64,000 bases of DNA from Periconia sp. R9002 (GCA_023627715.1 JAMAHW010000012.1:310001-374000), one strand, 5' to 3'. Positions 32,501-45,296 are shown, counted from the first letter of the stretch. Program-made: numbers and translations. The notes: generated from the letters alone by a model not told the origin.

Positions 32501-33618
32501 ATGTCCCAACCGACCATTCATGTCACCGCAGAAAACGCGCGAGATTTTGTCGAAAATATCCTTACTGCAAACGGCGTCGCTTTAGAAAATGCCAAAACAG
32601 TGGCACGGTGTTTGATAGCAGCAGACCTGAGGGGTGTGGATACTCATGGCATGAATCGAATACCCTCGTACGTCGAGCGACTTCGTCAAGGTGTGCTGGA
32701 TGGTTCGGCAACACCAGAGGTCAAACAAATAACACCGGTCGTGACACAAGTGGATGCATGCAACGGGTGGGGTTTTGTTGCAGCGGACGCGGGAATGCAA
32801 GCAGCCATAGAATCTGCAAAGGTACGCCTCACAAATCTCAATGAACAGAAATTATCAAAATCTGACGACGTTAGCAATATGGCATTGGCATGGCCAGTGT
32901 GAAACACTCCAATCATTTCGGTATGAGTGCATGGATAGTGCAAAAGGCGATCGATGCTGGCATGATGAGTCTCGTTTTCACAAACTCCAGCCCTGCAATG
33001 CCTGCATGGGGAGGAAAGGAAAAACTTCTTGGTGTATCGCCCCTAGCATGTGGTGCACCCGGCAAAGAAAACGACTTCATCCTTGATATGTCTCCGTCAC
33101 TGGCAGCAAGGGGAAAGGTATATAAAGCCCAGAGAAGGGGCGAGAAGATTCCGGAGGGGTGGGCTCTTGACAAAGAAGGACGCTCGACTACAGATCCCGC
33201 CGCTGCTCTTGATGGGGGTGTCATGCTTCCAATGGGTGGCCCCAAAGGTTCAGGTCTTGCCATCATGATGGATGTATTTTCTGGTGTACTCTCAGGATCA
33301 GCTTTCGCCGGGCACGTAACCGGACCTTACGACCCTTCCAAATCTTCGGATGTGGGTCATTTCATGGTCGCCATAAAACCCGACTTATTTATGAGCTTGG
33401 ATAAATTTCGGGACCGGATGCAGTATTTGTATAACAGGGTAGTGAGCGCTGAGAAGGCTGCTGGTATTGATCGAATCTACTTCCCTGGTGAAATCGAGCA
33501 GCTACGGCAAAGAGAGCGGGAACTCACTGGTATCCCCTTGGTGAAGGCTGAAGTCGATACTTTGAATTCAGAAGCTATCAAAGTTGGAGTTAATCTTCTA
33601 AAGACCAAGTCAACTTAG
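32501..33618 (+). CDS. LDH2/MDH2-family NAD(P)-dependent dehydrogenase
   Basis: The start is ATG 32501 (MSQPTIHV); the in-frame codon nine bases earlier is TTG. The intron at about 32821-32876 joins ESAK to QYGIGMASVKHSNHFG. About 350 residues. Family hallmarks: RGVDTHGMNRIPSYVERL with the catalytic DTHG, VKHSNHFGMS, NSSPAMPAWGGKEKLLG, LDMSPSLAARGKV, GPKGSGLAIMMDVFSGVLSG, and FPGEIE near the end. This non-Rossmann family includes malate, L-lactate, ureidoglycolate, 2,3-diketogulonate and (R)-sulfolactate dehydrogenases and imine reductases, all acting on 2-oxo/2-hydroxy acids. It is divergent from the Zn2Cys6 gene. In this context it could reduce or oxidise the 3-carbon or keto-acid end product of the pathway; substrate is inferred, not shown. 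Confidence 0.88.
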
Positions 33619-34160
33619 ACTTCTTGATGTTGTTTTAGGTGCTTTAGTCGTATATGCTCTACATTTGAAGGGTCAATGTTTGTGCACCTAACAATTTATA
33701 ATGTTGACTTCCATTTGCCGTTTTCTGTTCATTTGCGTCCTTAAATCATTGACTTCCAAATTATGAAATGATACTTTTTTCGAAAATCCTGTCTATCCTC
33801 CTTACATACTAAGTATCTAATGACTCAGATCATCACATTGTAAGAGTTTGTATTGCAAATGTGATTAAGCAGGTTCAAGTTCCGCTCAGTTGCGTGAGAC
33901 GTGCTGACCACTTAAATCCGGGCGACAAACTAGGGTAGCCGCTTGATGCAGCCAAGCCCTCACCGGCGTCACAGTGTCCCCCGGACTGCCTTCTTCCCCC
34001 AACCTCCCCATCCTCCGTACTCCACGCCTCACATCCTGACAGACACTTCCAAAACCTGCCATATGCGGCGTTGTCAACTTGAACCGACTGCGCCACATTT
34101 TCCTTATGCGTTCTCCCTCCAGACTTGACCGTTCCAACATTCAGCATTTCAACTCTCAAT
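33619..34160. other. Intergenic region, nothing recognised
   Basis: AT-rich DNA up to about 33870, then more GC-rich DNA upstream of the next gene. Two overlapping minus-strand frames near 33880-34170 lack family features. Confidence 0.45.
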
Positions 34161-35466
34161 ATGGCAACGCACATCAATATTATCCTACAGGGTCTTTTAC
34201 ATTTGGTATATGGAAAGGTCTTCTTTGAATCTGACTTGATGCCAGGGAATGTCTACTTCGCTGCGCGTCGTAGTGCTGAAGACGACGACATGATTCGACT
34301 ATATTCAAGCAAGCTTGTAGGTGTGACAAGAGGTAAGTAACCTGTCGTTTGTACGACCAACAAAAACACTCATTGACTTAGAATCTACTTTTGATATCTT
34401 GTACTCGACCCTGGCTAGAGAATGGCGTCAACAAGACGACATTGTCAGTCCCTTCCATGAACCCCGACGTTTTCACATTGAATCAATCTGGATCTTTGAC
34501 CTTGACGGAGACATTCTGCGATGCGACAAAAAAGATCGCAATCTTTGGGTCCCTCTCAACCTTGTTCGCCAGCGACCTATAACTATTTCTGATTTCAAAC
34601 CTTACGAACCACCGACAACACCCGAACATAACTTGCAATCTATCATACGGCGGCCATACTGGAAAATAAGGCGTAAAGCAGTAGACCTTCCGCGTTTGGA
34701 GCGGCATAGGGCATTCATTTCTATAATTCTTACCGATTTTGCCTTCCAATGGAGGCATATCCTTGGGGGTCGTTATAATAACTCCACGTTTCGAAAGCTT
34801 GCATGTGCAATTATCAAGATTGTTACCCTGGACTTCACTGTCAACGAAATAACTGGTGCACGCCCCCCAGGCCTCCGCGGTTTTTACGTCTCGACGCAAA
34901 ATCTACCGGAGTGGGACCCATTGAAAGGGCATATTGTTCGCATTGACGGCATATTTGTCGTCATATGCCAGCATACGCCACACGCCATTACTCTAATTCG
35001 GGATGATTACGCGGAACAAGTATCATCGAGACGAAGAAGCGTTTTTTCTGAAACAACCAACGAAAGTTTCACTTACCTCATTCTCTCAGTACGAGAAATT
35101 ATTTTGTACCGAATCGACAGCGAAAATGAGAGATGCGCAGAACCAAAGCGTCTATTTGATGGCGCACTGCCTCCTTCCCAAGAGGCTATTGATCTTCTTC
35201 TTGAAGCTACACAGCCCCGTCCCTCTACGACTTTTATGGACAGGCTCCCTATTGAGCTGCAGGATATGATCCTTAGCAAGGTATCTGCGGGACCCATTGA
35301 TAGCGCTAAATATGGCTGCATTCTCAATATCGGATCGGTTTTCACATGGAAGTGCGGCAACCGAGACATAGAAATAGAAGAAGCCCATAGATTTAGGACG
35401 GATGAGACTCCTGTGGAGTCGCATATTCAGTTCGGCAATTCCTTTAGTGGCATATCATATAAATGA
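34161..35466 (+). CDS. Uncharacterised fungal protein with C-terminal F-box-like segment
   Basis: Exon 1 is 34161-34332 (MATHINIILQGLLHL...), a short intron ends at about 34380, and exon 2 runs to the TGA near 35466. About 412 residues. The protein is mostly beta/alpha mixed without membrane segments. The only recognisable part is near residues 340-375: FMDRLPIELQDMILSKVSAG resembles the LPxELxxxIL core of F-box motifs. It is followed by YGCILNIGSVFTWKCGNRDIEI, which I know only from uncharacterised fungal proteins of this layout. A role in SCF ubiquitin ligases is possible but unproven, since the F-box lies unusually far C-terminal. It separates metabolic group A from the HET gene. Confidence 0.75.
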
Positions 35467-36176
35467 AGCCCGGTCTTTTGTAGAGGGCGTTCCCAGAGCA
35501 CACTGAATGACACACTTTTAATCATTCCTAAATCGTAGGTACAAAGTTTGCTACGTGCAATTAAGGTATTTACAGTACATGGTTATTGTCTCAATATGCC
35601 GCACCACGTGGTGTCTCGATAGTATACAATTCTGCACCCGTGGGGTGATTAGAATAAATGTGAAAAGACTCCACTCTATGTCATCACATCATCGCGATCA
35701 ATTGTAAGGAGTGTAAATAGTTGGATTTCAGGTGTTGCGGCGGCGCGAGCTGTCTGAATTCAAATGGGCTAGAGCGAGCCAATTGAATCAGTGCTGGCCA
35801 GAAGTCTAAATACAAAACAGTCTAAACAAAAGGTCTAAAAATCAAACGCTAATACATGTGTAAGGGGGGGATGGTGGGTATTTTTGAAAGGTGATTTTGG
35901 AATTGATCCGATGAATGTGATGTGATGTGAGAATGAGGGTGATAGTTGAAATCAGTTGCAGGGCCACCTTATATATGCCCTGATTCTGATTGCCCTGATT
36001 CTGATTGCTGTTTGTTTGGTGATTGCTCTTCTCCGACATAGACCCACACATTATACACTCCATTCTGCATGACGTATTTACGCATTTAAAACAAGTGCTC
36101 GCATATAATGTAAACCGCTTAGCTGTTCCTGAAGTTATAATCTACCTACAGGAATGGACATTCAACTATCGCATAA
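35467..36176. other. Intergenic region between convergent genes
   Basis: AT-rich. Contains a short tandem GCCCTGATTCTGATT (two copies near 35977-36007). No gene. Confidence 0.5.
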
Positions 36177-38424
36177 CTAGCCCAGGGTAAGATCAATGTA
36201 CTCAAGATCCCGCTCCTCCCAATCCTTTTTAGCAACAACACCAAGCCCTTTCCGGTACGCAACCTCTCCCTGTCCCTCAATCCACAGAACATTGTAGTAG
36301 TCCCCTTCTACCTGGTAATATTGATGCGGCTCGCCATTCTTGTCACACCATCCAGCAGATATCTCCACAACCTCTACTGTGTGAAGTGTCGACCGCGTGT
36401 CAAATGATGTTAGGTCCCAAGGAATGTCTCCCAATACCTGCACATACGCGATTCTGTGATCGAATGTTGTTTCCAAGGCGATCAGATTGTCTTCGATATG
36501 TTTCCCCAGAAGCCAAGTACGGCGGGTCCGACACGATATGAAAGAGGCGTTGATAGGATGCATGGCCTCGCCAGGAGATGGTAGCGGTATCGGATGGGGG
36601 TACGCTAGGCTTGGATCAGGTTTGGGTGCGTAGATGTGACGCGAAATCTTGGATGCCGCTATTTCGTTCTTTTCTAGCAATTCGTAATCAGAGTTAACGT
36701 ATTTGATCCACCCAGGAGGAGGAATTGCTTCGCTGTCACGATATAGTTCTGCGTATTCAAGCCATGATGGTTTGATTGCAACTCGTTTTCTGTCCAGCTG
36801 ATAATGGTATGACCACTGAACTGTCGGTATAACCTCCTCTTCTTTCTGTAACCGCTTACGACCGTAACTGGCGAATTCAATTCTTCCCATATCGACCATT
36901 CCTTTCCAACCAACCCAGCTCCAAGACGGCAGGAGAATGTTGGACGAGGAAGTAATACGGCGTCCGTCGTTCCAGTGCATGCTCCAGAGAAGCATGATGT
37001 CAAAATTACAAATCGGCAGGCCAGATAGGAAGCCACCTTTCCAAGTGCATAGAGCCCCCATCACTCCGGTAAATGCACTGAGAACATCTTCCTCATACGT
37101 AAGTTCTCGCACACTGTACTCCTCTATCAAAGTACCGAGGTATTTTACTTTTGGAAAATTAGAGAATCCTTCTCCCGGTTTTTTGAAAGCGAGAAAATTA
37201 TCGTGTTCATGCTGAAGGGTACCACAGAAATCTTCTTGCCATTCGCATTCAGTACACTCCCACCGGACAGAATGTTTGTTGAATATCAATCTACAAGACG
37301 AAAGAAGATATTCCTGGAACGTCCAGCCTCTTTTGTACCATGGAGAGTCATAGTATTCCTCCTCGTTGGCAGCAAGTCGAAAACCGTTCCCCAGGGTGTA
37401 AATTGCCTGCTTCACATCCCTCGGTATTGAAATCCCCGGTATGCCGCAATTCACGTCCTCACTACCTGCCGCAATGACTGTAAGAGAGGCATTGGCAAAG
37501 ATCGCTGACATGTTCTCGATCTCCGCGTATTTCGCTCGACTATCATCTTGTACTATGCATAGCGCATCAATCCAGCAGTATCTTTCACCGATTTTTTCAA
37601 CGACTAGTAAAGCATCCGAGATTGTCGGGGGGAGTGGAACTCTCGAAAACGCGCCTGGGCGTTGGAGAGATGAGACGTTTTCTTTTTTGGTGGTGAAGAA
37701 AGGTTCCTTTCCCCAGACATAACTCAAAGCGACGTATTTGTTTGGCGGTGTACCGCAAACAAGCGATTGAGTCCAAGTGTCAATGAGCCACCGCGGCCTG
37801 GCCACATTCATAGAATTTTCTGAAGAACCAGCCTGGCATGACCGACCATGGCACTGTTCACACCGACTTTTCCACCCGCGTAAAAGGCTGAACTCCACCT
37901 TTGGACCTTTTATTTCTCTTGCCACGACTTTAGATTTTTGACAAGGATCTGCCAACGTAAAGATGTTATCATGATAGGCCTTGAATGATGAGGATCGATA
38001 ATGCAGAGTTATGCTACCGCTGAACTGAATTTTGGTGATAAATAATCGAGTATCCTCCGAGAGCACGCTCATTGTTCCGATCATGCTGCCAATTAAGCGA
38101 TTGTGAAATCTGCATGGTATTGATAAAACTGAGGGTAGAGATCCCAAATCTATCTCAGGTTCCTGGGCAAATTCTGTCCTTAAGAGTGTTTTGACCACCC
38201 AGCAAATAGGACACGTCCTCTGATAGCCTCGAGTTAGAACGCAAGTGTATGGTCATGTGAGTTGACACTAGGCCTAAGGTATTACCCACCTTTCTCTTCA
38301 TAGCACTACGAACATTTTTTTGCCAAGTCTTTCTGTCATCGGGGGACGCGTCGAGTGCGTGGTAAATCTGCTCCAGCTGTCCTTTGTAACGCGAGGGACT
38401 AACGACAGCCTTCACCTTCATCAT
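36177..38424 (-). CDS. HET-domain protein
   Basis: Starts at ATG 38424 (MMKVKAVVSPSRYKG). An intron at about 38288-38223 joins AMKRK to RTCPICWVVKTLL, creating a CPIC pair; further CEQCHGRSCQ cysteines follow, perhaps a small zinc site. The HET core begins near residue 207 with YVALSYVWG, continues RYCWIDALCIVQDD and IFANASLTVIAAGSE, then YKRGWTFQEYLLSSCRLIF and CTECEWQED. About 725 residues, no NACHT or repeat domain. HET proteins trigger cell death or growth arrest on non-self recognition in vegetative incompatibility. All the main HET motifs are present, so it is probably functional. It lies between two metabolic groups that may otherwise be one cluster. Confidence 0.92.
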
Positions 38425-38910
38425 GATGGTGAACTGAAGGAGCAATGATCTCAAAGTTGCTGGATGTCTCTCGCGCAGTAGTCGTGAGAGAAGCTATGTG
38501 TATGTAGGTCGATAGGAGAGAAGGCTGTGCCTTCTTCAATACGAGGGTCGATTCACCAAGACGAAACGAGCCTAGCGTCATTCGGCCTGGTAGCAGCCAC
38601 TGATCTTCAGCCTTCAACCTTGCATTAACAGATACCAAATGTCCTGTTATGTTCGGAAGAATCTCTACTACTCAATGTCCTGCCATGATACATACAACTT
38701 ACTCCCGTATAGTCATGTTCGTAATCAATCAATCTCGAAGTGCGATTTTTGGCGTCATGTTCACCTGCTAGGCAGGCCATGCATATACGATAATGTTCTT
38801 TCAAGGTCTAGCTAGGGGGATCATTCATGTCGGCATTACGAGAGAGAGGTTATGCCGTGTTTTCCTTCTCGCGATGCAGATATTTTATTTTACCGTACAC
38901 TGACTGCGCT
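38425..38910. other. Intergenic region, promoter of the HET gene
   Basis: Lies between the HET gene start and the 3' end of the next minus-strand gene. No gene recognised. Confidence 0.45.
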
Positions 38911-41159
38911 TTACATGCTCATATGATCCCCAAATTCCAGGGGTTCCTGCCAGTACATTTCGGTCCAGTAGTCTAGATACGCATTATTCATTATCTCGCT
39001 GTCTTCTAGTGTTTCCGTGAAGGGAAACAGTTGGCGTAAACCATTGGACTCAGGGGCGGTATCCTTTAGAGTGCTTGTTGGCTCGCCATGATGGATGACA
39101 TCCGCGGGAGTGCAATCTGCTGTCGCGTTTGTGTTTAAACCTTGCAACAATGTTTCCCTTCGCTCTTCTGGTCGAGACTCGACTTGAGAATGCGAATGAT
39201 TGCTATGGGCCAACTCTCCGTCCACATGTATCCTCGCTTTTTGTATCTTTTCGTTGTTTTCGAAAAAGTGCAATATGCTTTCGGCGTTCGGCCAGAATCT
39301 GGACAAGGCTTGGAGGGAGTATAGCATGGAGTCATATCTCCGTAACGCCGCGAGGGCTAGCAAGGGGTTCGCACAGCGCACTTCAACGCTCAGCTGTATC
39401 ATGGCTGTGAATATCGTTGTTACGCTGAATACCCACAAGCTCGGAAGCTGGTTGCGATCGCGGAGTGATTCAAAGACAGATTGGACAACCCCGGCGGCAG
39501 CAGAGCAAATATCAGCGTCGGTTGAGGTGGGTAGTAGAGAGGGTGACGGTGGCGGATGCAGAGATTGCGGCCTTGGGCGGTGCAGTAATATGAGGATTGT
39601 GTTGTACATAAGGTGTAGTGTGGCAGGCCATAAGTCTAACGTAAGTGTGGGTCGGAGCCGGAGATGTGGAGGTAAAAGCAAACACCATGCCGCGAGCTTC
39701 TTATCTGCTTCCTCGAGAACGTCTTGTCTTCTGTGTCGGTTCGAAAGCGGGCCGAATGCTTTACGATAGATACTCCTTCCAATTACACATAGGTCGGTTG
39801 AGGCTATTGCAAGATCGATCTGAGTATTAGAGCCGCACCCTGCGTAATCGGAAAGTTCTGGAGGCTGTACATCGCAGTCCTCGAGGTTACTATCAAGTCA
39901 GAAGCGCTCCTAATGGGAGTTTTTAACATACATTGAGAGTGGGCGTCCATATTGTAAAGATACAAGAAAATCACATTGAACCAGCAACCACCACACACGT
40001 CTCCACATCCTCTTATTGTAGTCCACCAATGTGCTGGGTTCAGCGTCCCGGTGCATTCCGAGTCCCATTGCCGTCCTAGAAGCGAATCCAATCCAATACC
40101 ATGCATTTGCTGTGACATCTTCAGGGCCATCGGAATGCCAGGTCAAAAGCAACGCAGCTTGTACGACGACGTCGCGATTTGCTTCAAATCTCGAGTCGAT
40201 AAGATACTTCGCTCGCCGAAAGAAGATGGATTTCAGATCGGCGTAATCAGGAGAGACGTGAGCGCCTGCAACAAGGATAGCCTGTAAAAGCAGAAGAGAG
40301 GGTGGATTAGCCGGGTCACGTGCAGTGTATTGGGCCATAAAGCGTTCGTCCTCCACAACCGGGAAACCCGGATTGACTTTCTGGAAGTAGGCTTGTAAAA
40401 GCGCGTCTACGACGGGCTTCTCAGGCAACTGGAAGGCATCCACCGGAATCCGATCTGGCTCGTAAGCTGTGGACCACTTGGTCAGTCGATTGGTAGGGAG
40501 GTGATGAACGATATTTCGCTGCACAGACTGCCGAACCAGGAAGTTGATGTTTGATACGTCAGTCCCTTAAGTAAATTAGCAGAAAGTCTTCTGGAATGTC
40601 TCACACACGAACCAACATATGTTATTCGAGCAGCTTTGTCAATTGGCCTGTAGGTGAGATCCTCCTGATCTATAAACTCCACTAGATGCCTTTTACAGCC
40701 AAGCGCGCTATCATCTGAGCGAGAATGTGCTCCTCCATCTGATGTGCTGCTAGAAAGGATGAAAGGTGGCGTGCTACTTTGGTCTCTGTGAATTGGACCT
40801 CGAAATTCTGAAGTGGGTTCATTCTGTACTGTTGGTGACGGTGCTCGTCTGATAGGGACCAAGTTCTGCGAGGAACGGACTGGCAGGCGTCTTTTCTTCT
40901 CATGTAGCGAGCAATCGGAACGGGAATGCTTCCGACAACTGGTACAGGGAAAACCGACAATCTGGGCGTCACATCTTATCTTCCGACGATGACAGGTCGA
41001 ACACGCTGCTCGACCTAATCGCCAGTTGCCAAATTAGCTTGAGCACTGTTTTGTAAGTGGAGATGCGAGGTGGTTCCCGTGGCACATACTAGGTCGAGTT
41101 CTGGAAGGGCGTGTATGGTTTACCAAATGCCGGTTCTGAGGAGAAGGAAATAGGTTCAT
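38911..41159 (-). CDS. Zn2Cys6 transcription factor of group B
   Basis: Exon 1 (ATG 41159, MNLFPSPQNRHLVNHTRPS) splices to RAACSTCHRRKIRCDAQIVGFPCTSC, giving a full zinc cluster (last Cys in SRSDC). The layout with GFPCTxCR is like the CTF1-beta/FarA type regulators, which control cutinase and fatty-acid genes, but distance is too large to infer the target. Further introns lie near 40615-40560 and 39925-39885. The middle-homology region has GFPVVEDERFMAQY, YWIGFASRTAMGLGMHRD, RRVWWLLVQCDFLVSLQYGRPLSM and a C-terminal acidic tail ending FGDHMSM. About 690 residues. The gene is upstream of and in line with the TauD-like gene, suggesting it controls group B. Confidence 0.85.
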
Positions 41160-41370
41160 TCTTTTAGGATAAGCCAATGCAAAAGGAAAGATGAAGCCTT
41201 GGAGTCAAAGTGGAGCGCCTCTGTTAAGAAAGGCCTTTCGAAGATTCCGAACCTGATCGCTTATCTTCACCCCTGCTAGTCTAGTACCTAGTTTACACGC
41301 CACTTCACCAGCCACGCTCAATCCAGCTTTCCTTAGCTACATCATCATGTTGGTTTGAGGCTCCGCCGTT

Positions 41371-42666
41371 TCAGCACAAATCAAGCTGAACCCTCACATC
41401 ATCTTTCGCACATTCCCCATCATCTTCTTCCACCATACTGGGGATGGGCTTGTTCGCAAGCGGCGTCAAACGGAACCCATGTCTCCTCTCTCCAGCGGGA
41501 TAGTCCAATGTTTGACTATGGTTTGTCACCCTCTGATCCCATACCAAAACCGTACCTGCTTCATATCTGACACGACATTGGAGATCCTGCCTTTTCGCGA
41601 TGTGATCGAACAGAAATCTCAAAAGGTAGTCGGACTCTTCTTGATCAAATCCAACTATACGTTTGGTGTACACTGGATTGACGTACAGCGCTTTTTCCTT
41701 GGTGACTGGATGTAGGATGACCACCGGATGCTCTTGAACGAGCTCTTTTCGACGCATTACTGCGCTGTCTCCGTTGTTCTTCAGTTCCTGTGAAACACCG
41801 TCATTGTTGGAGTGAATGGCTGTCAGCCCTTCAAGCCTCTTTCTGAACCGCGGGGATAGTGCTTTGAAAGCTGCGACGGACGAAGATACCAGCGTGTCAC
41901 CACCTGCCGATGCAGGTGACTCTAGCATGCCAATGAAAGTTGTTCCTGGGGGTTGCGGCTCGGGCGATTGATCAGTGTGCCACTGTACGGGTGAACGGCC
42001 TTTCCACGATCGACGTACACGCAAATCGCTAAGTGCAGATTAGCAACAGACAATATCGGTGGTACAGTCTATGAGCGAAATGGAACCCACTCTTTGTGGT
42101 CGTAAATAATCATATGCTCTTCCGATCCAGCGGTCGGGTGTGGCGCCCACCCGTGAATATGAAGAGGCCCGAAATGCCTCACAATCTTCTTCTGTGCCTC
42201 GAATCCGATATCGCAAAAGTCTTGTTGGCGAAACACCAGAGCCCCCCTCCGAGCCGCAAGCAAAGCCAGCTCATCGAGACCTGCCTCGGAAAGTTGCGAT
42301 AGCTGAACACCTTCAATCTCGGTGCCGACGTGGGGACTCAGGTCGATAACTTTGGTGGCATTTGCGAGTAAGTTCGGGAGTTTAGGATCTGCACGATGTC
42401 CAGGATCGAGGTGATCAAATAGGCCAATATCCTCAACCTTTTCTAGAGGATCGTAGAATGCTGCGAAGAGTCAATGGATGATCAAGCTTGCGTATCATAT
42501 TGGTGGCTAGAAGGCCACACATGACGAGAGAAACTGTCGACATACGCATGTAAGCCGGATATAAAGGCGATCCATCATCGTTTTTCAATCTTTTGACCAG
42601 TTTTTGGGTTAAAGGTTCGGGTGCCACGCTCGACGGTGGGGTGCTTTCAGTAAGTCCAGGTGCCAT
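41371..42666 (-). CDS. TauD-family Fe(II)/2-oxoglutarate dioxygenase
   Basis: Start ATG 42666 (MAPGLTEST). Introns near 42545-42455 and 42090-42030 join three exons, about 395 residues. The N-terminal module has IDLSPHVGTEIEGVQLSQL, LVFRQQDF and HFGPLHIHGWAPHP. The iron-binding HxD is in VQWHTDQSPEPQPP, the distal His in VTNHSQTLDYP and the 2-oxoglutarate Arg in RRHGFRLT. These place it in the taurine/alkylsulfonate dioxygenase group of fungi (Jlp1-like), which release sulfite from sulfonates, though close relatives act on aryloxyalkanoates, sulfate esters or other substrates. It is head-to-head with a Dal5-type transporter, a pairing seen in sulfonate use. Substrate inferred only. Confidence 0.9.
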
Positions 42667-43330
42667 ATTTTCTGATAGCTAAAGAAAGAAAAAGCCTGCT
42701 CTGAAATGCCTCTGCGATGCGGTAGTTATATATTTCTACGTGTAATGGTAACTCGTTGTTCGAAGGTCGTCTCACTCGTGGAGGGTGCTACAATGGACGC
42801 CGAAGTGCACTGCTAAAACTTGTGGATGTGCGCGACACCGACGCAGCGCACGCCATGTTTTCCATGCTGTCATTCATGGCTCGGCGCCAGCAGCAATCGC
42901 CGAAAATGGTTGGAAACGATGAAAGATTGTGAACTGATAGTATCAACACGGGGTATGTGTCGGAAAAACGGCTTCGGCGATTCTGACCAATCACATTGAT
43001 CTCGTTTCGGCGATAAAGATAACGCTGGACCCTGAATCGCACACCATGCCAGCCTCCCAGCCTCTCCACTCCTACAATCGCTACCACGGGGAAATGCCAT
43101 CCACCTGGCTCCCTATCCGTATCTAGGACTCTTCTCTTGTCGGCCTTTATCTTCCGCCATGGGCAAGCTAAGGCAGTGGTTATCAGTGGCAATGGAGATT
43201 CCTACGTCTCCAGAGTTGCTTAACTGGGAGCAATCGACTTCACTCAAAACCTGAGCCAGATACCTGCATGTCCGCCTGTATCGTTCTTTTTTGCTCTGAG
43301 GGAGCTCATTGAGACAATTTGCAAGCAACT
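42667..43330. promoter_or_regulatory. Divergent promoter of TauD-like and Dal5-type genes
   Basis: A 664-bp head-to-head region. A TATA-like ATATATAAC (minus strand, about 42726-42734) sits roughly 60 bp before the TauD start. The open frame at 42788-43192 on the minus strand shows no family features and is judged non-coding. Confidence 0.45.
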
Positions 43331-45036
43331 ATGGCTTCTATATCGGCATCAGGCAGCTCCACAACCGACATTGAGCGTACTCTCCCGGAGAAGACCGGGG
43401 GTGTTACTGAGAAAGTGGGGGATCAAATTAGCATCGACACCGGCGTGCAGCAAAGTGTGTCAGCCGAATATCAGAGGTATTTGACGCTCCACGAGCAATT
43501 CGAAGGCCATGGCAAAAAGAAACTACTCAGAAAACGTGAGTCTACAGGAGCAACAATGCGGTCAATTGAAGTTGTGTGGCGCTGACGATGGCGTAGTTGA
43601 TTGGCGATTGCTGCCAGTGCTTTCTTTTTTGTATCTGCTGTGTTCGCTTGACAAGTCCAATGCCGGCAATGCGAAGCTGTTTGGATTGCTAGAAGATGTG
43701 GGCATGACCAGTACACAGTTCAACCTCGCTCTCATGTACCTTTTCTTCACATATGGGCTCATGGAGCCGGTCTCCAATATCGCGCTCCGCCGCCTCGGGC
43801 CCAAAATATGGTTTCCCATCATCGTTTCCGGCTGGGGTCTTGTCACAACACTCACGTCTGTTGTTTCAAACTATGGTGGCTTCGTCATTTGCCGATTATT
43901 CTTGGGTCTTACTGAGGCAGGCCTGTATCCGGGTTCGTACTTCATTCTCTCCATGTGGTATACCCCCAAAGAACTCGCGACGAGGATGGCTATATTCTAC
44001 GGTGCGAACACAGCGGCCGGTGCCTTTGGCGGTGTCATCGCTTACGGCGTTGGTAATCTCGATGGTGCGCACGGCTGGAGGGCGTGGCGATGGCTCTTTA
44101 TGATTGAAGGCGTGATCACGGTTGTCACGGGCTTGTGCTGTTTTGGACTCCTACCGTACGTCTTCCCTGCTTCGACTATGGTATCAATTCACAGCTAATT
44201 TCACAAGGCAATTTCCACATCAATACGAGGGCAAGAAGTCAAAGTGGCTCACAGAAGAGGAATTGGAATATGCGCGACTTCGCATCAAATACGTCAACGG
44301 CCCGAATGCACCAACTTATGTCTTCCGATGGTCAGATGTGATTGATGCTGCGAAAGATCGCAAAACCTGGCTCATGTGCATGATGTTTTGGTGGGGTGGA
44401 TCTGTGCCGACATACTCGCTATCCTACACCCTGCCGACAATGGTCAAGAACCTTGGATACAGCGCCGTGAAGGCACAGGCTATGACAACACCCCCATACA
44501 TTTTCGCTACCTGTGTTTGCGTCTTTGTTGGGTGGGCAAGTGACCGGTTTCAGCAGCGATTCTTCGCCATCATGTCCAGTTACACGCTCGGGTTGACTGG
44601 GATCATCATTCTCTGGATCACAGTTCACTATCCCCATCTCAGTGGAGTCTCATATTTTGCAATTTTTCTCGCTGCCGCTGGATACTCATCACAGGCACCC
44701 ATCATCGGCGCGTGGTCGTCCGTCAACATTGTCAACCCTTCGAAACGCGCATCAGCTATCGGGCTTCTCATGTTGTTCGGCAGTGTGGGCGGTGGGTCTA
44801 TTGGATCAAATATCTATCTGGCAGAACAGGCGCCTTTCTATCCCTTGGGGTTTGGATTTTCCGTGGGTGCAACTGTATTGGGGGCCATGTTACCTGGCAC
44901 AATTCACTGGTTCTTAATGCGAAGGGACAATTTGCGTCGCGACAAGATGGATATGCATGAGGTGCAGGCTATCCACAAACCTGAAGAGCTGGCGGATATG
45001 GGCGAGAAATCCCCTCTGTTTCGCTATACCTTGTAG
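43331..45036 (+). CDS. MFS transporter of the Dal5/anion:cation symporter family
   Basis: Start ATG 43331 (MASISASGSS). Intron 1 (about 43535-43595) joins KKKLLRK to LDWRLLPVLSFLYLLCSLDKSNAGNA, the family's TM1 signature. Intron 2 (about 44157-44211) joins GLLP to QFPHQYEGKKSKWLTEEEL. About 510 residues with 12 TMs; CRLFLGLTEAGLYPG and FYGANTAAGAFGG are further ACS-family marks. Characterised members import allantoate, nicotinate, pantothenate, biotin, tartrate and, for yeast Soa1, sulfonates and inorganic sulfur compounds, i.e. small organic anions. Divergent from the TauD-like gene and followed by the aldolase gene, so it is probably the uptake step of this group. Confidence 0.9.
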
Positions 45037-45296
45037 ATTGAGAGGCTTTGGGAACGCTCGTCCTCCAGGCGAGCAATTGGTAGATTAATGGAATGAATAA
45101 TAGTGAATCGCCTTGACAGCGTCTCAATTCTGAACCCCCAGCATTCGCAATAATTTCTTAATGAATGTTTTTGTAACGACGCCAAAAGTGGAGCATGCAC
45201 TCAGCATTTGCCGTCGAACCGTACTCTACTTCAACGCCGAACACGCCAATGACATTTAATTCCGTGCTTTTTCCGTCCTTGAGGTGCAGATGGCAG

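Noticed and set aside
33880..34170. Two overlapping minus-strand frames
   Set aside because: They overlap each other in different frames, with no family features, upstream of a real gene.
39200..39769. 189-codon plus-strand frame
   Set aside because: It is antisense to the well-supported Zn2Cys6 gene at 38911-41159.
42788..43192. 134-codon minus-strand frame between the TauD-like and Dal5-type genes
   Set aside because: It has no domain or homology-like pattern and occupies the divergent promoter; composition looks non-coding.
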